64,000 nt of DNA from UBA1402 sp964575345 (GCA_964575345.1 CAZNQD010000002.1:1-64000), one strand, 5' to 3'; shown: positions 18,525 through 27,255, counted from the stretch's first letter. Translations and numbers: made by a program. The notes: generated by a model from the letters alone, not told the origin.

Positions 18525-19238
18525 TTACTGACTTGAATCTTTACCGATAACTTCGGTTTTCCCCTTGTCTGAATTCTTTTCGGCAGGTTCTTCTGTCGTG
18601 GAGCCCCATTCAGAATTTACCGGTTCTTCGTCGTCGTCTTCTTCCTCCTCCTCCGGGGGAGCCGGAGCCTGAGGCCCCTGCTTTTTCAGCAGCAAGGCCC
18701 AGAGCAGGCCGGCCATGGCCCCCGACAGATGGCCTTCCCAGGAAATATCCCGGTTGAATTCTCCCCAGGGGAACATATTCCAAAAGGTGCTGCCATAGAG
18801 AAAAACCACTACAAACGATATGGCCATCAGTGGTTTGTGTCCGCGTATCAATCCGCTGAAGAATAGAAAAAAGGCGTAGGCATAAATTAAACCACTGGCC
18901 CCGATATGCCAGTTGGCTCTGCCGATGAACCAGGTGAACAGCCCGCTGCAAAGCCACAGCAGGAGGCTGCCTTTCCAAAAGAGTTCGCGATAGAAATAAT
19001 AAAAACACCAACTCAAAACAAAGAGGGGAACGGCGTTATTAAAAAAATGTGCCCAGTTTTCGTGGATGAAGACCTGTGTGAGTATCCCCGGAAGGCTTGA
19101 GATCTCGCGAGGGTAAATGCCCAAGCTGTACCAGTCGGCCTGCAGGCCACTTTGCAGAGCCTGCACCAGGGCAGGCAGGCACACCAGCAGCGTGGGGACA
19201 TAAAAGGAAAGCCTGAAGCGTTTTTTTTCAATATCCAT
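18525..19238 (-). CDS. Rhomboid-family intramembrane serine protease
   Basis: A 237-residue membrane protein with about six membrane helices. The catalytic serine is S115 in HIGASGLIYAY and the catalytic histidine H170 in EGHLSGAMAG; HENWAHFFNN earlier matches the conserved loop-1 region. Rhomboids cut membrane-anchored substrates within the lipid bilayer. The last ~65 residues form a charged, low-complexity cytoplasmic tail with consecutive Glu and Asp runs followed by Ser/Thr/Glu/Lys-rich sequence. It lies 21 bases downstream of the alpha/beta-hydrolase gene on the same strand, so the two may share a transcript. The substrate is unknown. Confidence 0.93.
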   Translation of the reverse strand: MDIEKKRFRLSFYVPTLLVCLPALVQALQSGLQADWYSLGIYPREISSLPGILTQVFIHENWAHFFNNAVPLFVLSWCFYYFYRELFWKGSLLLWLCSGLFTWFIGRANWHIGASGLIYAYAFFLFFSGLIRGHKPLMAISFVVVFLYGSTFWNMFPWGEFNRDISWEGHLSGAMAGLLWALLLKKQGPQAPAPPEEEEEDDDEEPVNSEWGSTTEEPAEKNSDKGKTEVIGKDSSQ

Positions 19239-19259
19239 GTTGCTATGGAGCTTAGTGTC

Positions 19260-21326
19260 TTAGTAGGTTACTGATATCTTGCGGGCCATCAAAGCCTGCT
19301 GCAGATCGGGCAAGTCGTAATACTTTGAGGCTTTGGGTACGATGTAGGAGATTTGTTCTTTGGTGGTGGGATGTTCCAGTAAATATTTCCACGAAGGTAT
19401 TTTGCTGTGCAGCCTGAGTTCCCGGAGTCTGTCGAGCAAAAAAGCGGCGTGCAGAGCAGGAGGAACGCATTTTCCGTAAGCTTCGAGCTGCAGGCCTCCG
19501 ACATTTTTGAGTGTTTCGTGTTGCCCGATAAAGGAGGCCAGCATTAAAATGTCGGTAGCGCGCTGCCCGACCAAAGTCTTGCCAATATGTAGCGACATCA
19601 TGCCCACACTGTATTCCGTATTGAAATACTTGCTTTCGTTGCGTTCGGGTTTATCGAGGCTTTCGCCTAAGCCCCTGAGGTCGGCCAGCAGCAAAATCTG
19701 CCCGCTGTTTTGGCAGAGTTGAATACAGGAATCTGCGACGAAACATTTGCCCTGCTCATGCAGGATAATTCTGATAGCATCCTGTTGTGGCTTATCGGGC
19801 AGAAGCAGCAGGCAGGGCAGGGGCGTTTCGTTTTCGGCATGCAGGATATACCTTTCAAGCCTTATTCCTTCTAAAGGTATGGATCCGTTTTTTTCGGCCC
19901 TGACTTTGGTGACGGGATTGATTCCGGCCAAAGAGGCAACTTGCCGGTTTTGTGCTTCGGGGCTCAGCTTGTGAAATTCGGCTCTGAGCCCGGCCTGCTC
20001 TTGCCAGATTTGTTGATTGCGTGCCGGCGTCAGCAGTTCTCCTTTCGACAGGTAGGTGCTTAAATTTCCTTCGGGCGTACAGCGCATTTCGTCGGCAGGG
20101 ATGGATTCAAAGTCGTAGGCAGCCGCTATGCCGGTTTCCTCTGCAAAAGATGTTGCCGAGGCATAGTCGGCTTTGGAGGAAGTGTTGCAAAAAGTTTCGC
20201 CTTTTTGCTCTTTGTTGCAGAGGTATTTGAGGAACCAGGCCAGTACCAGATTTTGTTTTTCTTCTCCAAAAGCATGGCCGTCGTCTCCGACGTAAAGGAG
20301 TACGTGTTCCGGTCGCCCGCAGGCTGAATAAAATTTTTTTAATTCCCTGAAGCTGGCTTCGGCTCCTATACGGTCAACAAAATCGTAGGCTCCGTTGATG
20401 ATAATCAGAGGTTTCGGAGCAAATGCCGTGATAAAGTCCACCTGTTCAAGAGCTTTGAGGCCTTCGCCGGGCAAATGCTGACAACCGTCCTGGGGAGCAA
20501 TCACTTCTATGCTTCTCCGTCTTTGCGTAAAATAACCTCCTATGCCTCCCACCTTGATGCGTGAATCAAAGGCAAGCAGGTATTCCGCCTGGGTGCCGCC
20601 GCCCGAAAACCCGAAACAGCCTATTCTGCTCGTATCTATATCCGGCCGGCTGTACAGGTAATCGATGGCTCTCAGGTTGTCCCATAATTCATCCTTGACC
20701 ACTGATTCGCCCACAATCAGTGAATTCATAAGCAGGAGGGTGTGTTCGTTGGTGCCGCTGCCGCCACGGGCCGGGTTGTTGCCATCCCGGTCAATCAACT
20801 GAAAACGTTCGCCCTGACCGGGAGGATCTACTACCATGGTAGCTATGCCATTGGCGGCATACAAAGCTGCCTGGTATTGGTATGACAGCATTTGTTTGCC
20901 CTGGGCTCCGTGCCCGCAAAGCATCAGCACGACGGGGTGTTTCCCGGCCTGGCCGGGCAAATAAAGATGGGCGGTGACCCTGCGGTTGGGGCTGCTTTGA
21001 TAGATGATTTTCTCTAAGCTGAATGCTCCGAAATTGTGGCTGCCGCAATTTTCTACAGCCAGGACTGTACGATTGGGTATAGGGCTGAGTAAATCAAGAT
21101 AAGCTTCTTTGGTTTTGTTGCTGTATTCACGGGCTTCTTCAGCGCTGAATTCAGAGCAGAAAAAGGCATCACGCTCCAGGTATTGTTCGTAAACCTGCCG
21201 AAGCAGGTATTTGTTGAACATCAGGTCAGTGTCGAAAGTCAGGAACCGGCAGAAATTGCTTTGTGCTGATAGTGCAGCAGGCCATAGCAGGCCTGCAAGA
21301 AGTAAAAACAGGAAGTGGCGTTTCAT
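19260..21326 (-). CDS. Secreted two-domain alpha/beta hydrolase (acetyl-xylan-esterase-like)
   Basis: A 688-residue protein with an N-terminal signal peptide ending in ALSAQ. The first domain is an esterase of the acetyl-xylan esterase/dienelactone-hydrolase type: MLCGHGAQGK oxyanion region, nucleophile S241 in GFSGGGTQ, and histidine H351 in GDDGHAFGE. The second domain (about residues 480-680) repeats the fold (LPCLLLLPDKP, ILLLADLRGLGES), but its nucleophile elbow reads YGKCVPP, with a cysteine (C620) near the expected serine position and no usual GxSxG. It is probably a periplasmic or outer-membrane deacylase for carbohydrate, which fits the other glycan enzymes in the window; the real substrate is not known. 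Confidence 0.82.
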   Translation of the reverse strand: MKRHFLFLLLAGLLWPAALSAQSNFCRFLTFDTDLMFNKYLLRQVYEQYLERDAFFCSEFSAEEAREYSNKTKEAYLDLLSPIPNRTVLAVENCGSHNFGAFSLEKIIYQSSPNRRVTAHLYLPGQAGKHPVVLMLCGHGAQGKQMLSYQYQAALYAANGIATMVVDPPGQGERFQLIDRDGNNPARGGSGTNEHTLLLMNSLIVGESVVKDELWDNLRAIDYLYSRPDIDTSRIGCFGFSGGGTQAEYLLAFDSRIKVGGIGGYFTQRRRSIEVIAPQDGCQHLPGEGLKALEQVDFITAFAPKPLIIINGAYDFVDRIGAEASFRELKKFYSACGRPEHVLLYVGDDGHAFGEEKQNLVLAWFLKYLCNKEQKGETFCNTSSKADYASATSFAEETGIAAAYDFESIPADEMRCTPEGNLSTYLSKGELLTPARNQQIWQEQAGLRAEFHKLSPEAQNRQVASLAGINPVTKVRAEKNGSIPLEGIRLERYILHAENETPLPCLLLLPDKPQQDAIRIILHEQGKCFVADSCIQLCQNSGQILLLADLRGLGESLDKPERNESKYFNTEYSVGMMSLHIGKTLVGQRATDILMLASFIGQHETLKNVGGLQLEAYGKCVPPALHAAFLLDRLRELRLHSKIPSWKYLLEHPTTKEQISYIVPKASKYYDLPDLQQALMARKISVTY

Positions 21327-21384
21327 GATACCGGGTTTTATAGCCCGTAAAAATACATAATTTTAGTACAGCGACGAAGTTTTG

Positions 21385-21392
21385 TATATTTG
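21385..21392 (+). promoter_or_regulatory. Candidate -7 box TATATTTG upstream of the SAH-hydrolase-like gene
   Basis: Matches TAnnTTTG, 20 bases before the start codon at 21412. It is part of the 12-mer TTGTATATTTGC, which recurs before the deaminase gene at 22470-22481. No -33 element is evident. Confidence 0.45.
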
Positions 21393-21411
21393 CGTTTTCA
21401 AACCTCGAGCT

Positions 21412-22491
21412 ATGACTGTTGATTATCGCACGGAATACCTGGAAGGCATATTGACACAAAGATATAACCCTGAAGAATACCCTGTTCTTCAGAATCAGAT
21501 GGCTGCATGGGATGTCCGTAAACCCTTCAGCGGCCTCAGGCTGCTGGATGCCACTCCGGTATTCACCAACACCATACTTAAACACCTGGCCCTGATTAAA
21601 GCGGGTGCTACTTTGTATGTGGGTTTGTCCGATGCCATAAGCTTTGATCCCAAGGCTAAAGGTTTGCTTCAGTCTGCCGGTATACCCTTGCTGCACAATA
21701 AGCAAGCGCCCGTGGATATGGATTTGATTCTGGATTGTGCCGGGGCTTTTTCGCACTGGAACTCAAAGTTGGGCTACGTGGAATTAACCCGCAGTGGTTA
21801 TGAACAGTATAAGTCACTGAATAAAAGAGTTTTTCTGGCCGACAACGGAAAGATAAAACTAATTGAAACCCTCCTGGGAACAGGAGAATCGTATTTCAGA
21901 GCGATGAAACAATTGGGTTATGAGCAATGGAAGAAACGCAGGCTGGTGATATTCGGCACCGGTAAAGTAGGCCGGGGCATTGCCATCCATGCTCTCAAAC
22001 TGGGAGCCCATGTCACTATGGTAAGCGATCCGGCTCGGTGTGATCAGGGCTTGCCTGCTGTTGAAGCAGAGTTTGTTCCTTATACCGATCGTCAGGCTGT
22101 TGGAAAGGCGGTAAAAAACGCTTATGCCGTAGTAATGGCTACCGGCCGGGCCGCTTCTTTTCAGGCAGATTGTCCACCGGCTGACTGGCAGCAATCGGAA
22201 GCCCTTTTTGCCAATATGGGAGTGGAAGATGAATTTGGCCCCTCTGTCCCTTCCGACAGAGTATTGATGTATAAGAAAACGCTGAATTTTACGCTGGAAG
22301 AACCTACCCTTTTGTGTTATATTGATGCTACCATGGCCTTGCACAACCGGGGAGCGGAATACTTACTCAGGCACCCCGAGGCAAAGGCAATGATTGAACC
22401 TCCGGCAGAAATGGAGCAGGAATTACTTAAAATCTGCCGCAGCAAGTCCGGGATATCAGCCGAGATCGATTGTATATTTGCTCAGAAATAA
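21412..22491 (+). CDS. Diverged S-adenosylhomocysteine-hydrolase-like NAD-binding protein
   Basis: A 359-residue protein related to S-adenosylhomocysteine hydrolase but about 70-110 residues shorter than most. The ATG at 21412 is preferred to the TTG at 21382, which lies in the probable promoter. The Rossmann motif GTGKVGRG is at residues 182-189, and LILDCAG, VELTRSG and NGKIKLIE line up by eye with the substrate-domain motifs of the true enzyme. Histidines expected in the HMT, GHFD and GHPS motifs are replaced (positions reading TPVFTN, GVEDEFG and IDATMA), and the Lys/Tyr C-terminal tail is absent. It is followed after five bases by a SAH/MTA deaminase gene, so a linked step in SAM by-product recycling is the natural guess. 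Substrate is unproven. Confidence 0.75.
   Translation: MTVDYRTEYLEGILTQRYNPEEYPVLQNQMAAWDVRKPFSGLRLLDATPVFTNTILKHLALIKAGATLYVGLSDAISFDPKAKGLLQSAGIPLLHNKQAPVDMDLILDCAGAFSHWNSKLGYVELTRSGYEQYKSLNKRVFLADNGKIKLIETLLGTGESYFRAMKQLGYEQWKKRRLVIFGTGKVGRGIAIHALKLGAHVTMVSDPARCDQGLPAVEAEFVPYTDRQAVGKAVKNAYAVVMATGRAASFQADCPPADWQQSEALFANMGVEDEFGPSVPSDRVLMYKKTLNFTLEEPTLLCYIDATMALHNRGAEYLLRHPEAKAMIEPPAEMEQELLKICRSKSGISAEIDCIFAQK
22473..22480 (+). promoter_or_regulatory. Candidate -7 box TATATTTG before the deaminase gene
   Basis: Lies inside the last codons of the SAH-hydrolase-like gene and 17 bases before the deaminase start. It matches TAnnTTTG and belongs to the same 12-mer found at 21382-21393. Could be coincidental or an internal promoter. 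Confidence 0.3.
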
Positions 22492-22496
22492 TTTAT

Positions 22497-23741
22497 ATGA
22501 AAAGCATTTTAATTAAAAATATATTGCTGGGCCATAAGTCTCAGGATGTTCTGATCGAAGACAAGCGCTTTACGCGTATCGGAGAAAACATTGATTTTCC
22601 GGCCGATCAGGTCATCGAAGGCAAGGGCAAGGCCCTGCTTCCTCCCTTTTACAATGCACATACCCACGCTGCCATGTCGCTGCTGAGGGGTTGTGCCGAA
22701 GATATGCCCCTGACACAATGGCTGCAGGAGAAAATCTGGCCCCTGGAGGCCAAAATGCAAGGCGAGGATTTGTATACAGGCACCCGCCTGGCTATCCTGG
22801 AAATGATCAAGTCGGGTACGGTGTTTTTCAGCGATATGTATTTCAATATCCCGGTTACTGTCCGGGCTGTGGAAGAAATGGGCATTCGGGCTGCCATAGG
22901 GGTTACTTTTCTGGAAAGTAACGGCACAAAATACGTAGAACGGGGCTTGCATTTTCTCGAAAATCTACCCGAAACTTCATCACGCGTGCAGATTACCATT
23001 ACTCCCCATGCTGTCTATACAGTTGGTGCAGATTTGTTTAAACGTCTTGCGGCTATTGCCCGGGAACGCTCTCTGATTATTCATACCCATTTGGCCGAAA
23101 CAAGGCAGGAAGTGCAGGATTGTATAGCGGCTCACGGCATGAGCCCTGTGCGCTGGCTCGATCATTTAGGCATACTGGGCCCCAAAACGGTGGCAGCTCA
23201 CGTTATTCACGCAGACGACTACGAATTGGATTTACTTAGGGACAGAGGGGTATGGCTGGTACATAATCCCTGTTCCAACATGAAACTGGGCTCCGGTGTT
23301 TTTCGCAGTGCTGACATAATCGAAAAAAAATTAAATGTAGCCTTAGGTACCGATGGTTGTTCTTCCAATAATAACCTTGACATGCGGGAAGAAATGAAAA
23401 TTGCCGCTCTTCTGGCCAAAGTGCATTACGGCAGCGAAGTGTTGAAGGTTGAAGAGGTATTTCGTTGGGCCACCTTGAACGCTGCCCGGGCTTACGGACT
23501 GGATGCCGGCGAGATTGCCGTGGGTAAACTGGCCGATGCGTTGATAATCGATTTGAACAACGTGCGTATGGTGCCCTCATACGATTTACTCTCGAATTGG
23601 GTCTATTCGGCGGACAGTTCCTGCATAGACAGTGTTATCTGTGACGGTAAATTTCTGATGCAGGGAGGAAAGGTGCCCGGTGAAGAACTTATTTTGGAAG
23701 CGGCCGTAAAAGCAGCCTCTAAGCTGGCTAAAAAAAAGTAA
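22497..23741 (+). CDS. mtaD: 5'-methylthioadenosine / S-adenosylhomocysteine deaminase family amidohydrolase
   Basis: A 414-residue metal-dependent amidohydrolase. The start at 22497 (MKSILIKNILL) replaces an upstream TTG in the previous gene. Zinc ligands H55 and H57 are in HTHAAM, with later metal and catalytic residues in HTHLAET, AHVIHADD and GTDGCSSNNNLDM. The family deaminates SAH to S-inosylhomocysteine and MTA to methylthioinosine; some relatives act on other adenosines or on guanine. Position right after a SAH-hydrolase homologue and upstream of homocysteine enzymes supports the SAH/MTA role, though the specificity within the family is an inference. Confidence 0.88.
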   Translation: MKSILIKNILLGHKSQDVLIEDKRFTRIGENIDFPADQVIEGKGKALLPPFYNAHTHAAMSLLRGCAEDMPLTQWLQEKIWPLEAKMQGEDLYTGTRLAILEMIKSGTVFFSDMYFNIPVTVRAVEEMGIRAAIGVTFLESNGTKYVERGLHFLENLPETSSRVQITITPHAVYTVGADLFKRLAAIARERSLIIHTHLAETRQEVQDCIAAHGMSPVRWLDHLGILGPKTVAAHVIHADDYELDLLRDRGVWLVHNPCSNMKLGSGVFRSADIIEKKLNVALGTDGCSSNNNLDMREEMKIAALLAKVHYGSEVLKVEEVFRWATLNAARAYGLDAGEIAVGKLADALIIDLNNVRMVPSYDLLSNWVYSADSSCIDSVICDGKFLMQGGKVPGEELILEAAVKAASKLAKKK

Positions 23742-23762
23742 GCAGGAATGCCGAAAACATAC

Positions 23763-23770
23763 TATCTTTG
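23763..23770 (+). promoter_or_regulatory. Candidate -7 box TATCTTTG before the aminotransferase gene
   Basis: Perfect TAnnTTTG match in the 55-base gap between the deaminase and the aminotransferase, 26 bases before the start at 23797. No TTG at the usual -33 distance. Confidence 0.45.
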
Positions 23771-23796
23771 CAGCTTTATCAACAAGCAATACTTTT

Positions 23797-24996
23797 ATGC
23801 CAATCTCATCACGCCGCGGAGCTTTAATGCCCGAATCGCCCATCCGTAAGCTGGTACCCCTGAGCAGACAGGCTATTGCCAGAGGAGTTAAAATTTATCA
23901 TCTCAACATAGGTCAGCCCGACATCAAGACTCCCCAGGTAGCCCTGGATGCTTTAAAAAACATTGATCGTTCCATTTTGGAATATACTCCCAGCGAGGGT
24001 TTACTGAGTTTACGCAAAAAGCTGGCGGGTTATTATCAAAAGTTTCACATCGATGTTGATGCAGAGGATATTATAATTACTACCGGCGGCTCCGAAGCCG
24101 TGCTCTTTGCCATGATGGCCTGCCTGGATCCCGGAGACGAAATCATCGTTCCGGAACCGGCCTATGCCAACTATACTGCTTTTGCCGTGTCTTGCGGTGC
24201 AGTAATCAGACCATTTTTGCTGAACATCGAGAACGGCTTTGCTATGCCTCCTGCCGAGGAATTCGAAAAAATGATCACCCCGCGTACCAGGGCGATTCTG
24301 ATTAGCAATCCCAACAATCCCACCGGTTATTTATACAATCGCAAGGAGCTGGAAGATATCCGTGACCTGGTAAAAAAATACGACTTGTATTTATTTTCGG
24401 ATGAGGTTTATCGGGAGTTTTGCTATACCGGGGCTCCGCATATTTCTTCTTTTCATCTCGAAGGCATACGCGACAATGTGATTTTGATTGATTCTGTATC
24501 CAAACGCTACAGTGAATGCGGTATCCGTATAGGAGCCCTTATCAGTAAAAATATACAGGTTCGCAAAAACGTGATGAAGTTTTGCCAGGCCCGTTTGTGT
24601 CCGCCCTTGATTGGGCAGTTGGTTGCCGAGGCCTCTATGGACGTCCAGGAAAGCTACATGGATGAAGTTTATCTGGAATACCTCGGGCGCAGAAATTATA
24701 TGATTGAGGCCATCAACAAAATTCCCGGTTGCTATTCACCCATGCCCATGGGGGCTTTTTATACGGTAGCCCGTTTGCCTATTGACGATGCAGATCGTTT
24801 TTGCGCCTGGTTGCTGGATAGTTTTGAATACGATCATAAAACCATAATGGTTGCCCCGGCTTCGGGCTTTTATTCTGCTCCCAATGTGGGCCGAAACGAA
24901 GTCAGGCTGGCCTATGTCCTGAACAAGGAGGATCTGGCAACGGCCATGATGCTGTTGGAAAAGGCGCTGGATGTATACCCCGGCCGAACCCTTTGA
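23797..24996 (+). CDS. PLP-dependent class I/II aminotransferase
   Basis: A 399-residue fold-type I aminotransferase of the aspartate aminotransferase family. Visible motifs are YHLNIGQPDI near the N-terminus, TTGGSEAVLFAM for cofactor phosphate binding, SNPNNPTGYLY, and the PLP lysine K236 in DSVSKRYSECG; the arginine for the substrate carboxylate is in NEVRLAYVL. The amino donor and keto acid cannot be told from sequence. It lies among genes for homocysteine and methionine metabolism, so a role in methionine salvage (transamination of keto-methylthiobutyrate) is possible but unproven; a general aspartate or aromatic aminotransferase is equally possible. Confidence 0.88.
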   Translation: MPISSRRGALMPESPIRKLVPLSRQAIARGVKIYHLNIGQPDIKTPQVALDALKNIDRSILEYTPSEGLLSLRKKLAGYYQKFHIDVDAEDIIITTGGSEAVLFAMMACLDPGDEIIVPEPAYANYTAFAVSCGAVIRPFLLNIENGFAMPPAEEFEKMITPRTRAILISNPNNPTGYLYNRKELEDIRDLVKKYDLYLFSDEVYREFCYTGAPHISSFHLEGIRDNVILIDSVSKRYSECGIRIGALISKNIQVRKNVMKFCQARLCPPLIGQLVAEASMDVQESYMDEVYLEYLGRRNYMIEAINKIPGCYSPMPMGAFYTVARLPIDDADRFCAWLLDSFEYDHKTIMVAPASGFYSAPNVGRNEVRLAYVLNKEDLATAMMLLEKALDVYPGRTL

Positions 24997-25054
24997 TTGC
25001 GGCAAACAAGGTCTCACGGAGGCCATCGGAAGAATTGTCTGTAAAGTCTGAATA

Positions 25055-26302
25055 TTGAGTTTAGAGTTTTTTATAGCTAAACGCTTGTTCTTCAAAACAG
25101 AAGATCAAAAGCAAGTTTCACGGCCGGCGGTGCGCATAGCTACTCTGGGTATAGCGACAGGCCTGGCGGTGATGTTGATTGCCGTGGCTGTGGTGGTTGG
25201 ATTCAAACATCAGGTGGAAAAAAACATCATCGGCCTGAGTTCTCATATACAGGTTACCAGCTACCAGTCAAATTACTCTTACGAGATGGCAGCCATGGAG
25301 TTGCCCGAACAACTGTCCAAACAACTGAAGTCCATTCCCGGAGTGCGTCACGTACAGCGTTTTTCTACCAAGCCGGGCATGGTCAAGACGGAAGAATCTT
25401 TTCAAACCCTTGTTTTTAAAGGATTTGGTCCTGACTTTGATTGGAATTTCCTTAAACGCTATCTGTTGGAGGGGAGTTTACCCGAATTAAACGACAAGCT
25501 GCCCTCAACTCAGGTGCTGCTCTCCAGTGAAATAGCCCGGCGCCTGAAATTAAAACCGGGCGATAAATTACTCTGCTATTTTACCCGGAACGAACAATTA
25601 TACACTCGTCAATGGGAGCTCTGTGGAATCTTTGAAACCCATTTCTCGGAATTTGACAAAGTGTTTGCTTTGGTCGATGACAGGCAAATTGTCCGTCTGA
25701 ATGCCTGGGAGCCTGAGCAGGCCGGCGGCCTGGAGATTTTTATCGATGATATCAGGGACTTGTCTCAGGTAGAGAACGATGTATATAATTTGCTGTTTCA
25801 AACAGGAAATCTGTCGGGCAATGCTTACATGGTACAATCGGTGTACGATCTGAATCCCGACATGTTTGGCTGGCTCGATCTGCTGGATATGAATGTATGG
25901 CTGATATTGGTGCTGATGATTTTTGTGTCGGGCTTTAATATGATTTCCGGCTTGCTGATCCTGATCCTGGAACGGACCAACCTGATTGGCATGCTCAAGG
26001 CTATGGGTGCAGACAATGTCTCGGTGCGCAAGGTGTTTTTGTATCTTTCGTCCTTTTTGATTGGCAGGGGTATGCTCTGGGGCAATGTGTTAGGCCTGGG
26101 ATTGTGCTTGCTGCAGTATTTTTTCGGCTTTCTGAAACTGGATCCTGCAGTATATTATATCGATGCCGTTCCCGTAGAATGGAATCTCTGGAATATTATA
26201 TTTCTCAACCTGGGCACCTTACTGGTTTCACTGCTCATGATACTGGGGCCCTCGGCTTTGGTAGCCAAAATTAGCCCTGTCAAAGCCATTCGCTTTGATT
26301 AA
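25055..26302 (+). CDS. FtsX-like ABC transporter permease (LolC/LolE type)
   Basis: A 415-residue inner-membrane protein with the LolC/LolE layout: one membrane helix near residues 28-50, a large periplasmic domain (about 50-270) and three C-terminal helices. The sequence MSLEFFIAKRLFF is the usual family N-terminus, so the TTG at 25055 must be the start; the next in-frame ATG falls in the middle of the first membrane helix. The family moves lipoproteins or acts as a mechanotransmitter with a LolD-type ATPase, which is not encoded next to it. It interrupts a run of amino acid metabolism genes, so the neighbourhood gives no hint of function. Confidence 0.87.
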   Translation: MSLEFFIAKRLFFKTEDQKQVSRPAVRIATLGIATGLAVMLIAVAVVVGFKHQVEKNIIGLSSHIQVTSYQSNYSYEMAAMELPEQLSKQLKSIPGVRHVQRFSTKPGMVKTEESFQTLVFKGFGPDFDWNFLKRYLLEGSLPELNDKLPSTQVLLSSEIARRLKLKPGDKLLCYFTRNEQLYTRQWELCGIFETHFSEFDKVFALVDDRQIVRLNAWEPEQAGGLEIFIDDIRDLSQVENDVYNLLFQTGNLSGNAYMVQSVYDLNPDMFGWLDLLDMNVWLILVLMIFVSGFNMISGLLILILERTNLIGMLKAMGADNVSVRKVFLYLSSFLIGRGMLWGNVLGLGLCLLQYFFGFLKLDPAVYYIDAVPVEWNLWNIIFLNLGTLLVSLLMILGPSALVAKISPVKAIRFD

Positions 26303-26337
26303 TCCTGAATTTTCTCACTGATTCTGGATTTTTCCTG

Positions 26338-26345
26338 TATTTTTG
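26338..26345 (+). promoter_or_regulatory. Candidate -7 box TATTTTTG before the homocysteine methyltransferase
   Basis: Matches TAnnTTTG, 19 bases before the start at 26365, in a 62-base gap. No -33 TTG at the expected spacing. Confidence 0.4.
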
Positions 26346-26364
26346 TCCGTAGATCGAACATACT

Positions 26365-27243
26365 ATGGGAAAAATACTTGAATTGCTTAAAAAGCAAAAA
26401 TACCTTGTCTCCGACGGAGCCTGGGGAACCTTTTTGCAAGCCAAAGGCCTGCAAGCAGGTACTTGCCCGGAACTTTGGAATATCGACCATCCAGGGGCGG
26501 TGAGCGACATCGCCCGCAGTTATCTGGAAGCCGGTGCCGATATGACAGAAACCAACAGTTTTGGTGGTAATTCGTGCAAATTAGCTCATTACGGCCTGGC
26601 CGGCCGGGCTTATGAAATCAATCGTGCCGCGGCAGCTCTGTCCAGACAAGCCGCCGGCCAGGACAAAATTGTGCTGGGATCGGTGGGCCCGACAGGCAAG
26701 TTTCTGATGATGGGCGACCTGAGTCCCGAAGAAATGTTCGAGGTATTTTACGAACAATGTCAAGCTCTCAAAGAAGGAGGGGCCGATGCCATAGTGGTAG
26801 AAACCATGACCGACCTGGAAGAAGCTCTGATCGCGGTTCGTGCTGCTGCAAAAACAGGCCTGGAAGTGCTATGCACCATGACTTTTGATTCTTTGGCGGG
26901 CGGCGGCTACCGAACCATGATGGGTGTTTCGCCCTCCGACATGATTCAGCCCCTGATCGAAGCAGGAGCTTCTGTGATAGGCAGCAATTGCGGCAACGGT
27001 TCCAAAGGAATGATCGACATTGTGCGCGAGATTCGCAGTGTGAACCGGGAGATACCTGTCCTGATTCAGGCCAACGCCGGCCTGCCAATCTATAAAGAGG
27101 GCAAAACGATCTTCCCGGAATCTCCCGAAGAAATGGCAGCCTCGGTTCCCGGATTGATCGAAGCCGGAGCCGATATCATTGGCGGTTGTTGCGGCAGCAC
27201 ACCTGCGCATATAAGGGCTATAGCTGCCCGGGTTAGAAAATAA
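26365..27243 (+). CDS. Homocysteine S-methyltransferase family protein
   Basis: A 292-residue stand-alone homocysteine-binding domain like the N-terminal module of MetH. The zinc-binding cysteines are C209 in GSNCGNG and C275/C276 in GGCCGSTPAH; ETNSFGGNS and DGAWGTFLQ are also family motifs. Such domains move a methyl group to homocysteine from S-methylmethionine, SAM, betaine or, with separate partners, a corrinoid protein. No cobalamin-binding or folate-binding domain is fused or adjacent, so the methyl donor is unknown. Twelve bases separate it from the next gene, a PatB-type lyase, implying one operon. Confidence 0.9.
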   Translation: MGKILELLKKQKYLVSDGAWGTFLQAKGLQAGTCPELWNIDHPGAVSDIARSYLEAGADMTETNSFGGNSCKLAHYGLAGRAYEINRAAAALSRQAAGQDKIVLGSVGPTGKFLMMGDLSPEEMFEVFYEQCQALKEGGADAIVVETMTDLEEALIAVRAAAKTGLEVLCTMTFDSLAGGGYRTMMGVSPSDMIQPLIEAGASVIGSNCGNGSKGMIDIVREIRSVNREIPVLIQANAGLPIYKEGKTIFPESPEEMAASVPGLIEAGADIIGGCCGSTPAHIRAIAARVRK

Positions 27244-27255
27244 GTCGCAGAAGAA

